Shown here: positions 1-6,157 of the stretch, piece after piece
Numbering within the stretch: position 1 is the first letter of the stretch
Layout: the number at the start of each line of letters is the position of its first letter
Origin: Porticoccaceae bacterium
GTDB taxonomy: Bacteria; Pseudomonadota; Gammaproteobacteria; Pseudomonadales; Porticoccaceae
Length of the DNA stretch: 7,199 nucleotides
Direction of reading: 5' to 3'
Assembly: GCA_003491845.1 (NCBI GenBank)
Contig: DNBN01000166.1
Coordinates: 12,339 to 19,537, forward strand
Program-made: the position numbers and the translations under genes
Notes under the pieces: model-generated
Database searches by the model: none
Seen by the model: the letters and a program-made list of their open reading frames with translations, nothing else
What the model was told of the DNA's origin: nothing

Positions 1-225
1 ATCCGCGTCAATGCCCTATGCCCTGGGTATTTTTTGACAGAAATGACCGAAGCGGCTTTTGCTTCACCAGACAGTAAAGCCTATCTGAATTCGTCGCCGG
101 CTCGTCGAGCCGGTGAGATGGATGAAATTAGCGGTCCATTTCTCTTACTTGCCAGTGACGCAGGATCGTATCTCCATGGCATCGCCTTGCCAGTAGACGG
201 CGGTCAATCCATTGGTAATATGTAA
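1..225 (+). CDS. SDR family oxidoreductase, C-terminal part (5' end outside the window)
   Basis: This is the C-terminal 74 residues of a short-chain dehydrogenase/reductase; the frame is open from base 1 and stops with TAA at 223-225. The visible part begins IRVNALCPGYFLTEMT, the segment that follows the active-site YxxxK helix in classical SDRs (the N-A-x-x-P-G motif, then the T that contacts the cofactor). It continues with a PARRAGEMDEI segment and LLLASDAGSYLHG, and ends in the typical VDGGQSIGN tail. The family uses NAD(P)H to oxidise or reduce hydroxyl and carbonyl groups in the cytoplasm. The Rossmann fold and catalytic Ser/Tyr/Lys lie upstream of the window, so the substrate cannot be inferred. 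The in-frame TTG and ATG near 34-45 are internal codons, not starts. pdxH follows after 34 nt on the same strand with no obvious terminator, so co-transcription is possible. Confidence 0.93.
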   Translation: MRVNALCPGYFLTEMTEAAFASPDSKAYLNSSPARRAGEMDEISGPFLLLASDAGSYLHGIALPVDGGQSIGNM

Positions 226-259
226 CCGCTGTTCAATCGAATTGGTCTAGGCTATCTTT

Positions 260-895
260 ATGAGTATAAAAGATAATCGTCGAGAATATGATTACGCCAC
301 GCTGTCAAGAGACAGCCTAGACCGCTGTCCATTTGCACAGTTTTCGTTGTGGATGGATCAGGCTATGGGAGCGGGGATAATCGATCCTACCGCAATGTGT
401 CTGGCCACTGTGGATAGCAATGGCAGTCCGTGGCAACGCATGGTGCTGTTGAAAGGTGTCGATGATAGAGGTTTTGTTTTCTACACTAACCTGGGCAGTC
501 GTAAAGCCTCTGCTATTGGTGGGCATCCCGAGGTGAGTTTGCACTTTCCCTGGCTACAAATGGACCGGCAAGTGATCGTTGGTGGTCGTGCCCATGCGCT
601 GCCACAATCTGAGGTTGCTGACTATTTCTCCAGCCGACCCCAAGGCAGTCAATTGGCTGCTTGGGCTTCCAATCAAAGCGCAGTCATACAATCTAGAGCT
701 GTGTTGGAAACACAGTTTGAGGCGGTATCTGAGCGGTTCAGCGATGGCCATATACCTGTGCCCGATGATTGGGGTGGCTATTGCGTGGTACCGACAGAAT
801 TTGAATTTTGGCAAGGTGGTGAAAAGCGCTTACATGACCGGTTTAGTTATGTGCTGACTGACAATGCGTGGAAAATTCAAAGGTTGTCTCCCTAA
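260..895 (+). CDS. pdxH: Pyridoxamine 5'-phosphate oxidase
   Basis: PdxH oxidises pyridoxamine 5'-phosphate or pyridoxine 5'-phosphate to pyridoxal 5'-phosphate, using FMN and O2, in the last step of vitamin B6 cofactor synthesis and in salvage; it is a cytoplasmic homodimer. The 211-residue product aligns with E. coli PdxH (218 residues) with a constant offset of 7 through the core. Visible landmarks are QRMVLLK (60-66, including the FMN/PLP-contacting Arg60 and Lys65), FYTNLGSRK (74-82), RQV (103-105), YFSSRPQGSQ with Tyr122, Arg126 and Ser130, and the C-terminal FWQGGEKRLHDRF with Arg190 and His192. The ending WKIQRLSP is canonical. All expected catalytic and binding residues are present. 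The ATG at 260 gives the expected length; only a weak Shine-Dalgarno-like TAGG (248-251) precedes it. The stop codon overlaps the stop of the convergent greB. Confidence 0.98.
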   Translation: MSIKDNRREYDYATLSRDSLDRCPFAQFSLWMDQAMGAGIIDPTAMCLATVDSNGSPWQRMVLLKGVDDRGFVFYTNLGSRKASAIGGHPEVSLHFPWLQMDRQVIVGGRAHALPQSEVADYFSSRPQGSQLAAWASNQSAVIQSRAVLETQFEAVSERFSDGHIPVPDDWGGYCVVPTEFEFWQGGEKRLHDRFSYVLTDNAWKIQRLSP

Positions 896-1389
896 TAGTG
901 GATCTCAGTAATTAGCACGTGGCGCTCCCCTGCGGGGGTTGTCACAGTAACCTCATCCCCCATTGCCTTTCCCAGCAGTGCACGGGCCATGGGTGAATCG
1001 ATACTGGTCCAATTTTTAGTGGGATCTATTTCATCAGAGCCTACCAGTCGATAGGTGTCGGTAGATTCTGTGTCCTGATCCTCGACCGTTACCCAAGCTG
1101 AGAAGAATACTTTGCTAGTATCCCTAGGTTTGTCTTCTATGATTTGGGCATTTTCGATGCGTTTGGTGAGGTAGCGAACTCTGCTGTCAATTTCTCGAAG
1201 TCGACGTTTGCCATAAATGTAGTCGCCATTTTCGGATCGATCGCCGTTCTTGGCAGCCTCGTGCACAACACGCGTGACTTCCGGACGCTCTACTTTCCAC
1301 AGCTGTTGGATCTCCGCGCGCATCTTTGCTGCTCCCTGAGCCGTGATATAGGGCGAACTTTTGGGGGTGGGCGGGCGATATCGAGACAA
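892..1389 (-). CDS. greB: Transcription elongation factor GreB, probable TTG start
   Basis: GreB enters the secondary channel of RNA polymerase and stimulates cleavage of the 3' end of backtracked transcripts. The sequence has the N-terminal coiled-coil domain, with the acidic tip in GDRSENGDY (Asp50 and Glu53, the pair that positions the catalytic Mg2+), then REIDSRVRYLTKRIE, and a C-terminal FKBP-like domain with VFFSAWVTVED, SIDSPMARALLGK and TPAGE. I place the start at TTG 1389, giving 165 residues beginning M-SRYRPP as in Pseudomonas-type GreB. A TTGAGGCG Shine-Dalgarno sits 9 nt before it, and the start lies 4 nt after the stop of the upstream peptidase gene. The alternative ATG at 1422 would add 11 residues not typical of the family and overlap the peptidase gene by 29 nt. 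It is the last gene of the yciH-peptidase-greB operon. Its stop (TAG, 894-892) overlaps the pdxH stop tail to tail. Confidence 0.95.
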   Translation of the reverse strand: MSRYRPPTPKSSPYITAQGAAKMRAEIQQLWKVERPEVTRVVHEAAKNGDRSENGDYIYGKRRLREIDSRVRYLTKRIENAQIIEDKPRDTSKVFFSAWVTVEDQDTESTDTYRLVGSDEIDPTKNWTSIDSPMARALLGKAMGDEVTVTTPAGERHVLITEIHY

Positions 1390-1393
1390 GCGG

Positions 1394-3301
1394 TTACGCC
1401 TCAACTGTGAGATGGAATACATCTCTGTAGAATGCTAACTCTGATTCCAATGCGCGAATAATATTGTTTGCTTTTCGAAAACCGTGCCCCTCATCTGTAA
1501 AGGTCACATGAGCGACTTTGATGCCTTTTGAGGCTAATATATCCACCATCATTTCCGCTTGATTTGGTGGTACCACCTTATCTTCCAGTCCCTGGAGAAA
1601 GATAACCGGACAATTTAATTGGCTGGCATGGTGAATTGGCGAGCGGGCCACATAGGTTGCCTTGTCTTGGGGGTAAGGTCCCACCAAGCCATCCAAGTAT
1701 CTTGCCTCGAATTTATGCGTATCCCGGGCTAACATTTCTAAATCACCTATACCGTAAAGGCTGGCGCCTGCTTTAAATGTGTCGGTAAAGGTGAGGGCAG
1801 AGAGAACAGTGTAACCGCCGGCGCTGCCACCGCGAATAATACAACGCTGGCGATCAATCTTGCCCTGATTAGCTAGGTGGTCTATGGCATAGGTAGTGTC
1901 TTGCACATCTTTGATACCCCAGCACCCAGTGAGGCTATGGCGATAGTCTCGACCAAATCCAGTACTACCCCGATAATTGATATCCACCACAGCAAAGCCG
2001 CGGCTGGTCCAAAATTGGATCTTTAGGTTGAGGCCACAATCGGTTGATCCAGTTGGACCGCCATGGCACATAGCAATCACCGGTGGTAGTTCGTTATCTT
2101 CGCCGCGAAAGTTGGCGTTGATAGGTGAATAATAAAAGGCGTGAACCTGTTCATCATTGCCGCTGAGGAAGTAAAACGACTCCGGTACAGAGAGCTCTTC
2201 TTTGCTGACTCGGAGCTTTGTGGGTGCATAGTTAATCTGAGTAGATAAATCATGGCTAATACTGATGACGCGATTGGCTTGCGTGGGAGTATCAGCGATC
2301 ATCAACATGCAACCATTATGTGCGCACACGCTTTGAAAAGTACTGTGTTCACTGATTACAGAGGCCATGCTCTTTGTATTAAGGTCATAAAGTCCTGAGT
2401 GCCAGAGACCATTTTGACTCCAGACACAACCAATAGTTGATTCGGAGATAAAACAGTAAGTGCTCATACCCAGTTGCCAAAGTGGTGTTGCGAATTCAGC
2501 ATCAAGCGCGTAAATGCTCTCATCACCAGCTTCATTGAAACGATAGATATTCCACCAATTATTGCGATCTGAGACGAAATATAATTGATTGTCGGGTGAC
2601 CATTGCGGTTGAAAAATAGCTTCATTGCAGTCTTGACCCGCTATTAGTCGATGCTCAGTCAATGCAAGTTGTTGATTATTAGCGATCCACAACTGGGTCG
2701 CATCCCATGGCATCTGCGGATGATTCCACTGTATCCAGCAGAGAGTCTTTTGATCGGCACTCAATCGTGGGTAGGCATAGAAATCTGCGCCATCCACAAG
2801 ACGTGTGGGAACTTGATCAGAACCGTCTATCACCAGACTAGCGAGATAATTCTCGGGCTCACCCTGCTGCCGGTGATCTTCACAGACCATAATTAAACGA
2901 CGGTGCGCCCCATCAAAAATAATGTCAGCAAAACGCCAGGGCCCCTGTTGAGATATTGCCTCGGGCTCAGTCTCCTGATCCAATGCTACTCTGTAGATAC
3001 ATTGATCATTGGCATTAACAAAATAGAGGTGGTTCTCCGCTACCGTATAAGCACTGCCGCCATATTCGTGCACCTTGCTATTGTGACTGAAGGGGGCAGG
3101 GAACATTTCGCGAATATGCCCGTGCTTATCCTGACACAGGATCACGCTTCTGCCAGCTTCCCACGCGCGGCTTTCAACCCAAAATACATTTTCATTATGG
3201 GATTGCACACTACTCAGCCCAGGTGCAGCCGTTGTGATCAGCTCTGGCGTGATCGTGGACGGCCAAGTGCCAAAAGGTTTGGCTATTAAGGAGCGAGTCA
3301 T
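1394..3301 (-). CDS. S9 family (prolyl oligopeptidase-type) serine peptidase
   Basis: This is a 635-residue protein of the S9 peptidase family, of the acylaminoacyl-peptidase/dipeptidyl-peptidase-like type. Residues about 1-360 form a beta-propeller with PD40-like blades (for example FQPQWSPDNQLYFVSDR) and an early HEYGGSAY motif. Residues about 370-635 form an alpha/beta hydrolase domain. The putative catalytic triad is Ser493 in GGSAGGY, Asp574 in QGLEDKVVPP and His606 in DEGHGF. HGGPTG (413-418) supplies oxyanion-hole contacts, and YRGSTGFG (443-450) is typical of the family. There is no signal peptide, so a cytoplasmic enzyme trimming short peptides is likely; the exact specificity cannot be read. 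The ATG at 3301 is chosen because it gives the family N-terminus (AKPFGTWPSTITPELI), follows the yciH stop by 1 nt and has a GGGGG Shine-Dalgarno 5 nt upstream. The GTG at 3334 would add 11 residues that overlap yciH. Translation is probably coupled to yciH. Confidence 0.93.
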   Translation of the reverse strand: MTRSLIAKPFGTWPSTITPELITTAAPGLSSVQSHNENVFWVESRAWEAGRSVILCQDKHGHIREMFPAPFSHNSKVHEYGGSAYTVAENHLYFVNANDQCIYRVALDQETEPEAISQQGPWRFADIIFDGAHRRLIMVCEDHRQQGEPENYLASLVIDGSDQVPTRLVDGADFYAYPRLSADQKTLCWIQWNHPQMPWDATQLWIANNQQLALTEHRLIAGQDCNEAIFQPQWSPDNQLYFVSDRNNWWNIYRFNEAGDESIYALDAEFATPLWQLGMSTYCFISESTIGCVWSQNGLWHSGLYDLNTKSMASVISEHSTFQSVCAHNGCMLMIADTPTQANRVISISHDLSTQINYAPTKLRVSKEELSVPESFYFLSGNDEQVHAFYYSPINANFRGEDNELPPVIAMCHGGPTGSTDCGLNLKIQFWTSRGFAVVDINYRGSTGFGRDYRHSLTGCWGIKDVQDTTYAIDHLANQGKIDRQRCIIRGGSAGGYTVLSALTFTDTFKAGASLYGIGDLEMLARDTHKFEARYLDGLVGPYPQDKATYVARSPIHHASQLNCPVIFLQGLEDKVVPPNQAEMMVDILASKGIKVAHVTFTDEGHGFRKANNIIRALESELAFYRDVFHLTVEA

Positions 3302-3302
3302 A

Positions 3303-3626
3303 TTAACCCCCGGACAGTTTGACGTTGTAACCACGCTGTTCCAGCTCTTTTTTAACCAGATCGCGTTGATCCCCCTGGATTTCGATGATTCCCTGTTTCA
3401 CTGTCCCCCCGGTTGAGCATCTCTGCTTTAGTTGTTTTGCGAGTATTTTTAATTCTGCTGAATTGAGCGCGAAACCGGTGACAGTTGTCACACCACTACC
3501 TTTTCTGCCCTTTGTCTCACGACGAATGCGAATAATTCCATCACTGCTTGGCGCCGTCTGTATTGAAGTTTGTTTAATTCGACCTCTATCGGTTGAGTAT
3601 ACAAGTCTTGATGTATCGTCTTTCAT
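3303..3626 (-). CDS. yciH: YciH/SUI1 (eIF1-like) translation initiation factor
   Basis: The 107-residue protein matches E. coli YciH nearly end to end: the N-terminal SRLVYSTDRGRI, a variable linker, then the SUI1 fold from about residue 30, with GIIRIRRETKGRKGSGVTTVTG, the CSTGGTVKQGIIEIQGDQRDL segment (70-90) and the terminal VKLSGG. SUI1-domain proteins are the bacterial relatives of eukaryotic eIF1. In E. coli, YciH influences start-codon fidelity and represses translation under stress, acting on the 30S subunit. The ATG at 3626 gives the canonical start. The nearest Shine-Dalgarno-like GGAG is about 13 nt upstream, which is rather far. It is the first gene of the minus-strand operon with the S9 peptidase (1 nt gap) and greB. 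A promoter would lie in 3627-3725, but I see no convincing -35/-10 pair there. Confidence 0.96.
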   Translation of the reverse strand: MKDDTSRLVYSTDRGRIKQTSIQTAPSSDGIIRIRRETKGRKGSGVTTVTGFALNSAELKILAKQLKQRCSTGGTVKQGIIEIQGDQRDLVKKELEQRGYNVKLSGG

Positions 3627-3725
3627 AATGGTTTGAAATCTCCATTCATATTGTCAGTAACGCAGCCCACTAATTACTCATGGTAACGGAAAATAACAAC
3701 TGCTCTTAATCAATATTTTGCATTA

Positions 3726-4724
3726 TTAATGATTCAGAAGCAGCAGTTTACCTATATGCTCGTTGGTTTCCATCAATCTGTGACTGTCTTGTGCATTGGA
3801 TAAATTAAAAGTTTTATGAATCACGGGTTTAAATTTATTCTCGGCTATTAATGGCCAGACTGTCTGTTTGACCCCCTGAGCTATTCTTGCTTTATCTGCT
3901 AGAGGTTGAGCCCGCAATGTAGAGCCGGTGAGAATTAATTGTTTTAGCATCACTGGCAAAAAGTCTACGTCGATTCTGGACCCTCTTAAAAAAGCAATAC
4001 TGACAATTCTTGCACCTTGGGCGCAGGCGGCAATATTTTTTTCAATGTAATCGCCTCCTACCATATCCAGGACCACGTTGACTCCCCTGTTTGTTAGTTT
4101 CTGCGATTCAACGACAAAATCTTGTTTGTTGTAGTTAATCGCTCTGATAGCACCTAATCGTTCACAAACCTTACATTTCTCATCGCTACCAGCTGTGGCG
4201 ATTACCTTTACTCCCAATGCAGAAGCCATTTGAATGGCAGTGGTGCCAATGCCACTGCTTCCGCCGTGCACCAATAAATACTCGTTCGCTTGCAGAGCAG
4301 CGCGCTCGAAGAGGTTATGCCAAACAGTAAAGCAGGTTTCGGGTAGAGCGGCGGCCTCCACGAGTGATAGATTGTCGGGAATGGGCAGGCAGAGATCCTC
4401 CTCTGCTAGGGCATACTCTGCATAACCACCACCGGACAGAAGCGCACATACTTGATCACCTATCTTATATTTTCTCACATCGGTGCCGATTGCCACGATA
4501 GTGCCTGACACTTCTAGACCCGGAATATCTGATGCACCGGGAGGAGGAGGATAAAAGCCCATGCGCTGGAATACATCCGGTCGGTTAACCCCAGCTGCAG
4601 CAACTTCAATGATTACTTGATGTGAGGATGGTGACTCCAATTGGCGCTGACAAGGACTTAAAATATTTGCTTCGGCAGTAGTTAAAATTTCTATACTGAG
4701 ATGTTTTTCTGGTAACAGCGACAT
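3726..4724 (-). CDS. NAD(P)H quinone oxidoreductase, PIG3 family (zinc-free MDR)
   Basis: The 332-residue protein is a medium-chain dehydrogenase/reductase of the PIG3-type quinone oxidoreductase family, which reduces quinones and related carbonyls with NADPH in the cytoplasm. The N-terminal GroES-like domain holds AAAGVNRPDVFQR (42-54), YPPPPGASDIPGLEVSG (58-74) and GDQVCALLSGGGYAEY (89-104). The link region has AALPETCFTVW (125-135). The Rossmann domain has HGGSSGIGTTAIQMA (153-167), then GSDEKCKVCERLGA (179-192), DMVGGDY (220-226) and GSTLR (267-271); the ending is EHIGKLLLL. The zinc-ligand pattern of alcohol dehydrogenases is absent, as expected for the family, and the length is normal. 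The start ATG is preceded by a weak GAG. It is transcribed divergently from the channel gene and ends 99 nt before yciH, so it may also feed that operon. A decayed relative of this gene lies at 5731-6103. Confidence 0.94.
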   Translation of the reverse strand: MSLLPEKHLSIEILTTAEANILSPCQRQLESPSSHQVIIEVAAAGVNRPDVFQRMGFYPPPPGASDIPGLEVSGTIVAIGTDVRKYKIGDQVCALLSGGGYAEYALAEEDLCLPIPDNLSLVEAAALPETCFTVWHNLFERAALQANEYLLVHGGSSGIGTTAIQMASALGVKVIATAGSDEKCKVCERLGAIRAINYNKQDFVVESQKLTNRGVNVVLDMVGGDYIEKNIAACAQGARIVSIAFLRGSRIDVDFLPVMLKQLILTGSTLRAQPLADKARIAQGVKQTVWPLIAENKFKPVIHKTFNLSNAQDSHRLMETNEHIGKLLLLNH

Positions 4725-4753
4725 AATTATTGTCTCGATTGATTTAAATTAGC

Positions 4754-4759
4754 ATTATA
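4754..4759 (-). promoter_or_regulatory. Possible -10 hexamer of the quinone oxidoreductase promoter
   Basis: On the minus strand this reads TATAAT, a perfect sigma-70 -10 consensus, 29 nt upstream of the oxidoreductase ATG in the 110-nt divergent interval. No good -35 lies at 16-18 nt (TGCTTA is the nearest), so the call rests on one hexamer in AT-rich DNA. The channel gene's own promoter must be in the same interval on the other strand, but I could not pick a clear one. Confidence 0.35.
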
Positions 4760-4834
4760 TTTGCTTTGAGCAATGATAAGCAGTTTGTAATCTTTTACAC
4801 TAATAATACTTAAACGGAAGTGAGCCTTGGCAAT

Positions 4835-5638
4835 ATGTTACATGAAACTTTTAGGGATAAAACCTACCGTATAATTTTGGGTACCAGTACGGTTGCCGGG
4901 CAACGTTTCGACGTATTATTAATGACTCTGATCGTTCTGAGTAGTGTTGTTGTGAGTCTCAGCTCCTTAGAGTCATTTAGTCAACAGTACGGCCTTTGGT
5001 TACAGCGTATAGAATGGATAGTGACCGTTATTTTCACTATTGAGTATCTCCTACGTATCTATGCATCGCCCTGGCCAAGACGCTATATATTTAGTTTTTA
5101 TGGTGTAGTAGATTTATTGTCATTTCTCCCTTTCTACTTGGCATTTTTCTTCACCGGTGATAGTTATTGGTTAATTGTTCGTTTGTTACGGTTATTGCGC
5201 ATTTTTCGTGTGCCCGGGTTATTTATGTACTTGGCTGAGGTGAACCTGCTCATTCGATCAATTTATGCTTCCAGACGGAAACTACTGATTTTGTGTACGG
5301 TTGTAACCCTGCTGAATATTATCTTGGGCAGTTTCCTATTTGTGATGGAGAGTCAAGTCGAGAGTATCCCCGCAGGCATTCAACGCATACTAACCACCAT
5401 GTTGTTCCTTGAGGCTGACCAGTTGTTACCGCAGACAATTATTGGCGAATGTATTCTCTTATCCGCTCGAATCATGGGCTGGGTCAGTATCGCGGCTCTA
5501 ACGGGTATTTTTACTGTGCAGATCTCTCGAGAAATGCAATCTCAAATCGAAGCTCGCAGATGTGATAATTGTGGTCGTATGCATCATGATGTAGAGGCAA
5601 AATTTTGTCTTCAATGTGGTGCTGCAATTAAGCAATAG
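4835..5638 (+). CDS. Voltage-gated ion channel-like protein with altered selectivity filter and C-terminal zinc ribbon
   Basis: Six transmembrane segments of the bacterial Kv (Ion_trans) fold are visible in 267 residues. S1 is about 26-45. S2 is about 57-75, with Glu70 in FTIEYLLRI. S3 is about 86-107, with Asp93 in YGVVDLLSFLPFYL. S4 carries four arginines at three-residue spacing (116, 119, 122, 125) in RLLRLLRIFR. S5 is about 149-171 and S6 about 203-230 (MGWVSIAALTGIFT, the usual GY-IIAVPTGI-T region). The pore loop keeps its flanks, SIPAGI (177-182) and LPQT (198-201), but where K+ channels have TTVGYGD this protein has LFLEADQ (190-196), at identical spacing. The ~35-residue tail ends in a zinc ribbon CX2C-X11-CX2C (Cys243, 246, 258, 261). 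ATG 4835 is preferred because GGAAGTGA lies 11 nt before it. An in-frame GTG at 4820 would add five residues but has no ribosome binding site. Inner-membrane location is certain by type; K+ conduction is doubtful. Confidence 0.88.
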   Translation: MLHETFRDKTYRIILGTSTVAGQRFDVLLMTLIVLSSVVVSLSSLESFSQQYGLWLQRIEWIVTVIFTIEYLLRIYASPWPRRYIFSFYGVVDLLSFLPFYLAFFFTGDSYWLIVRLLRLLRIFRVPGLFMYLAEVNLLIRSIYASRRKLLILCTVVTLLNIILGSFLFVMESQVESIPAGIQRILTTMLFLEADQLLPQTIIGECILLSARIMGWVSIAALTGIFTVQISREMQSQIEARRCDNCGRMHHDVEAKFCLQCGAAIKQ

Positions 5639-5651
5639 GAAGGTCTACTTT

Positions 5652-5711
5652 ATGTCCATTCTGGTTTATCAGCTCTTACTCATTAGTATCATGTTTTACT
5701 CCAATAATTAA
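5652..5711 (+). CDS. Possible 19-residue hydrophobic small ORF after the channel gene
   Basis: The ORF encodes MSILVYQLLLISIMFYSNN, which would make a single short membrane helix. A near-perfect Shine-Dalgarno, AGGAAGG (5637-5643), overlaps the channel stop codon and lies 8 nt before the ATG, so the ORF could be translated from the channel mRNA by reinitiation. No known small-protein family is recognised. Against it: very short ORFs arise by chance, and the 3' end runs into the fringe of the decayed oxidoreductase sequence on the other strand. The strength and spacing of the ribosome binding site are the only positive evidence. Confidence 0.35.
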   Translation: MSILVYQLLLISIMFYSNN

Positions 5712-5730
5712 GCGGCGAACACAGGTTAAT

Positions 5731-6103
5731 GGGTTCCACTGTCAGTGATGATCCATCGGGTATACTTAAACAGAGAGATTCGTCTGCCAAAGTAGTGTGC
5801 GCATGTCTACGTCCATAAAGAAGTGCGCAAACTTGGTCGCTGACTCGTCAGCAAGCGACATCATCGTTTAGGGTAAAAATCGTACCTGTAACTGCAAAGT
5901 CGTGTATGTTGCTTGCTGCGGGCTGCGGGCTGCGGGGTTTGGGACCTAATTATTGAAAAACACCTTGCCTATTAACGCCAGCAGCGACTCGAATAAGTCC
6001 TTGGCCATACTAAGCTCTGGTTGCTCTCGATTACAAATGGCAAAATACTCGGTGCTTAGGGTGACGTTATTTCAATACTGAAGTGTTTGTTTGGTACGCT
6101 CAG
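5731..6103 (-). pseudogene. Decayed 5' fragment of a PIG3-type quinone oxidoreductase gene
   Basis: Read on the minus strand, this stretch aligns to about residues 1-123 of the intact oxidoreductase at 3726-4724. From the high-coordinate end, KHFSIEI matches KHLSIEI. After a frameshift, RVAAGVNRQGVFQ matches EVAAAGVNRPDVFQ, then VTGTI matches VSGTI, SDQVCALLYG matches GDQVCALLSG, and LADESLCLSIPD matches LAEEDLCLPIPD. The damage is clear: TAA at 6058-6056, TAA at 5952-5950, TGA at 5850-5848, at least one frame change between 5975 and 6056, a CTG where the ATG should be (6103-6101), and a heptamer repeat in the loop that corresponds to the YPPPPG segment. The last 200 codons, including the whole Rossmann domain, are missing; the fragment fades out near 5700, where the channel gene ends. 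The divergence is large, so either the duplication is old or this was a separate paralogue. No ORF here is functional. Confidence 0.85.
5915..5937. repeat. Heptanucleotide tandem repeat GCTGCGG, 3 copies
   Basis: Three exact direct copies of GCTGCGG (5915-5921, 5922-5928, 5929-5935) are followed by GG. The repeat lies inside the decayed oxidoreductase, where the intact gene encodes the proline-rich YPPPPG loop, and probably grew by replication slippage after the gene lost function. Confidence 0.9.
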
Positions 6104-6124
6104 TCTTCGGCTTTCTCTAACACT

Positions 6125-6157
6125 ATTAATGATTAATGATTAATGATTAACGATTAG
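6125..6157. repeat. Heptanucleotide tandem repeat ATTAATG, about 4.7 copies
   Basis: Three exact copies of ATTAATG (6125-6145) are followed by ATTAACG (one substitution) and a partial ATTAG. It lies about 20 nt upstream of the decayed oxidoreductase start, in what would have been its leader or promoter. It has the same unit length as the GCTGCGG array 190 nt away but an unrelated sequence. Confidence 0.92.

Noticed and set aside
926..938. CCCCTGCGGGG hairpin near the 3' end of greB, considered as a terminator for greB or pdxH
   Set aside because: It lies inside the greB coding region (the TPAGE codons) and no T-run follows on either strand.
2651..3289. Plus-strand open frames of 81 and 128 codons opposite the peptidase gene
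   Set aside because: They lie entirely antisense to a well-conserved gene, resemble no family and have no ribosome binding site of note; they are shadows.
3627..3725. Promoter for the yciH operon (TTGTTA with TAATTA, or TATGAA)
   Set aside because: The candidate hexamers match the consensus poorly, or lack a partner at 16-18 nt; the operon may be read through from the oxidoreductase gene.
3724..3734. TATTAATGATT at the end of the intact oxidoreductase also occurs at 6124-6134, beside the pseudogene start; considered as the joint of a tandem duplication
   Set aside because: Only 11 nt of low-complexity AT sequence match, the flanks do not align, and the second site is part of the ATTAATG slippage array.
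4820..4834. GTG at 4820 as the start of the channel gene
   Set aside because: No Shine-Dalgarno lies at a usable distance before it; the GGAAGTGA element fits the ATG at 4835 better. The five extra residues cannot be fully excluded.
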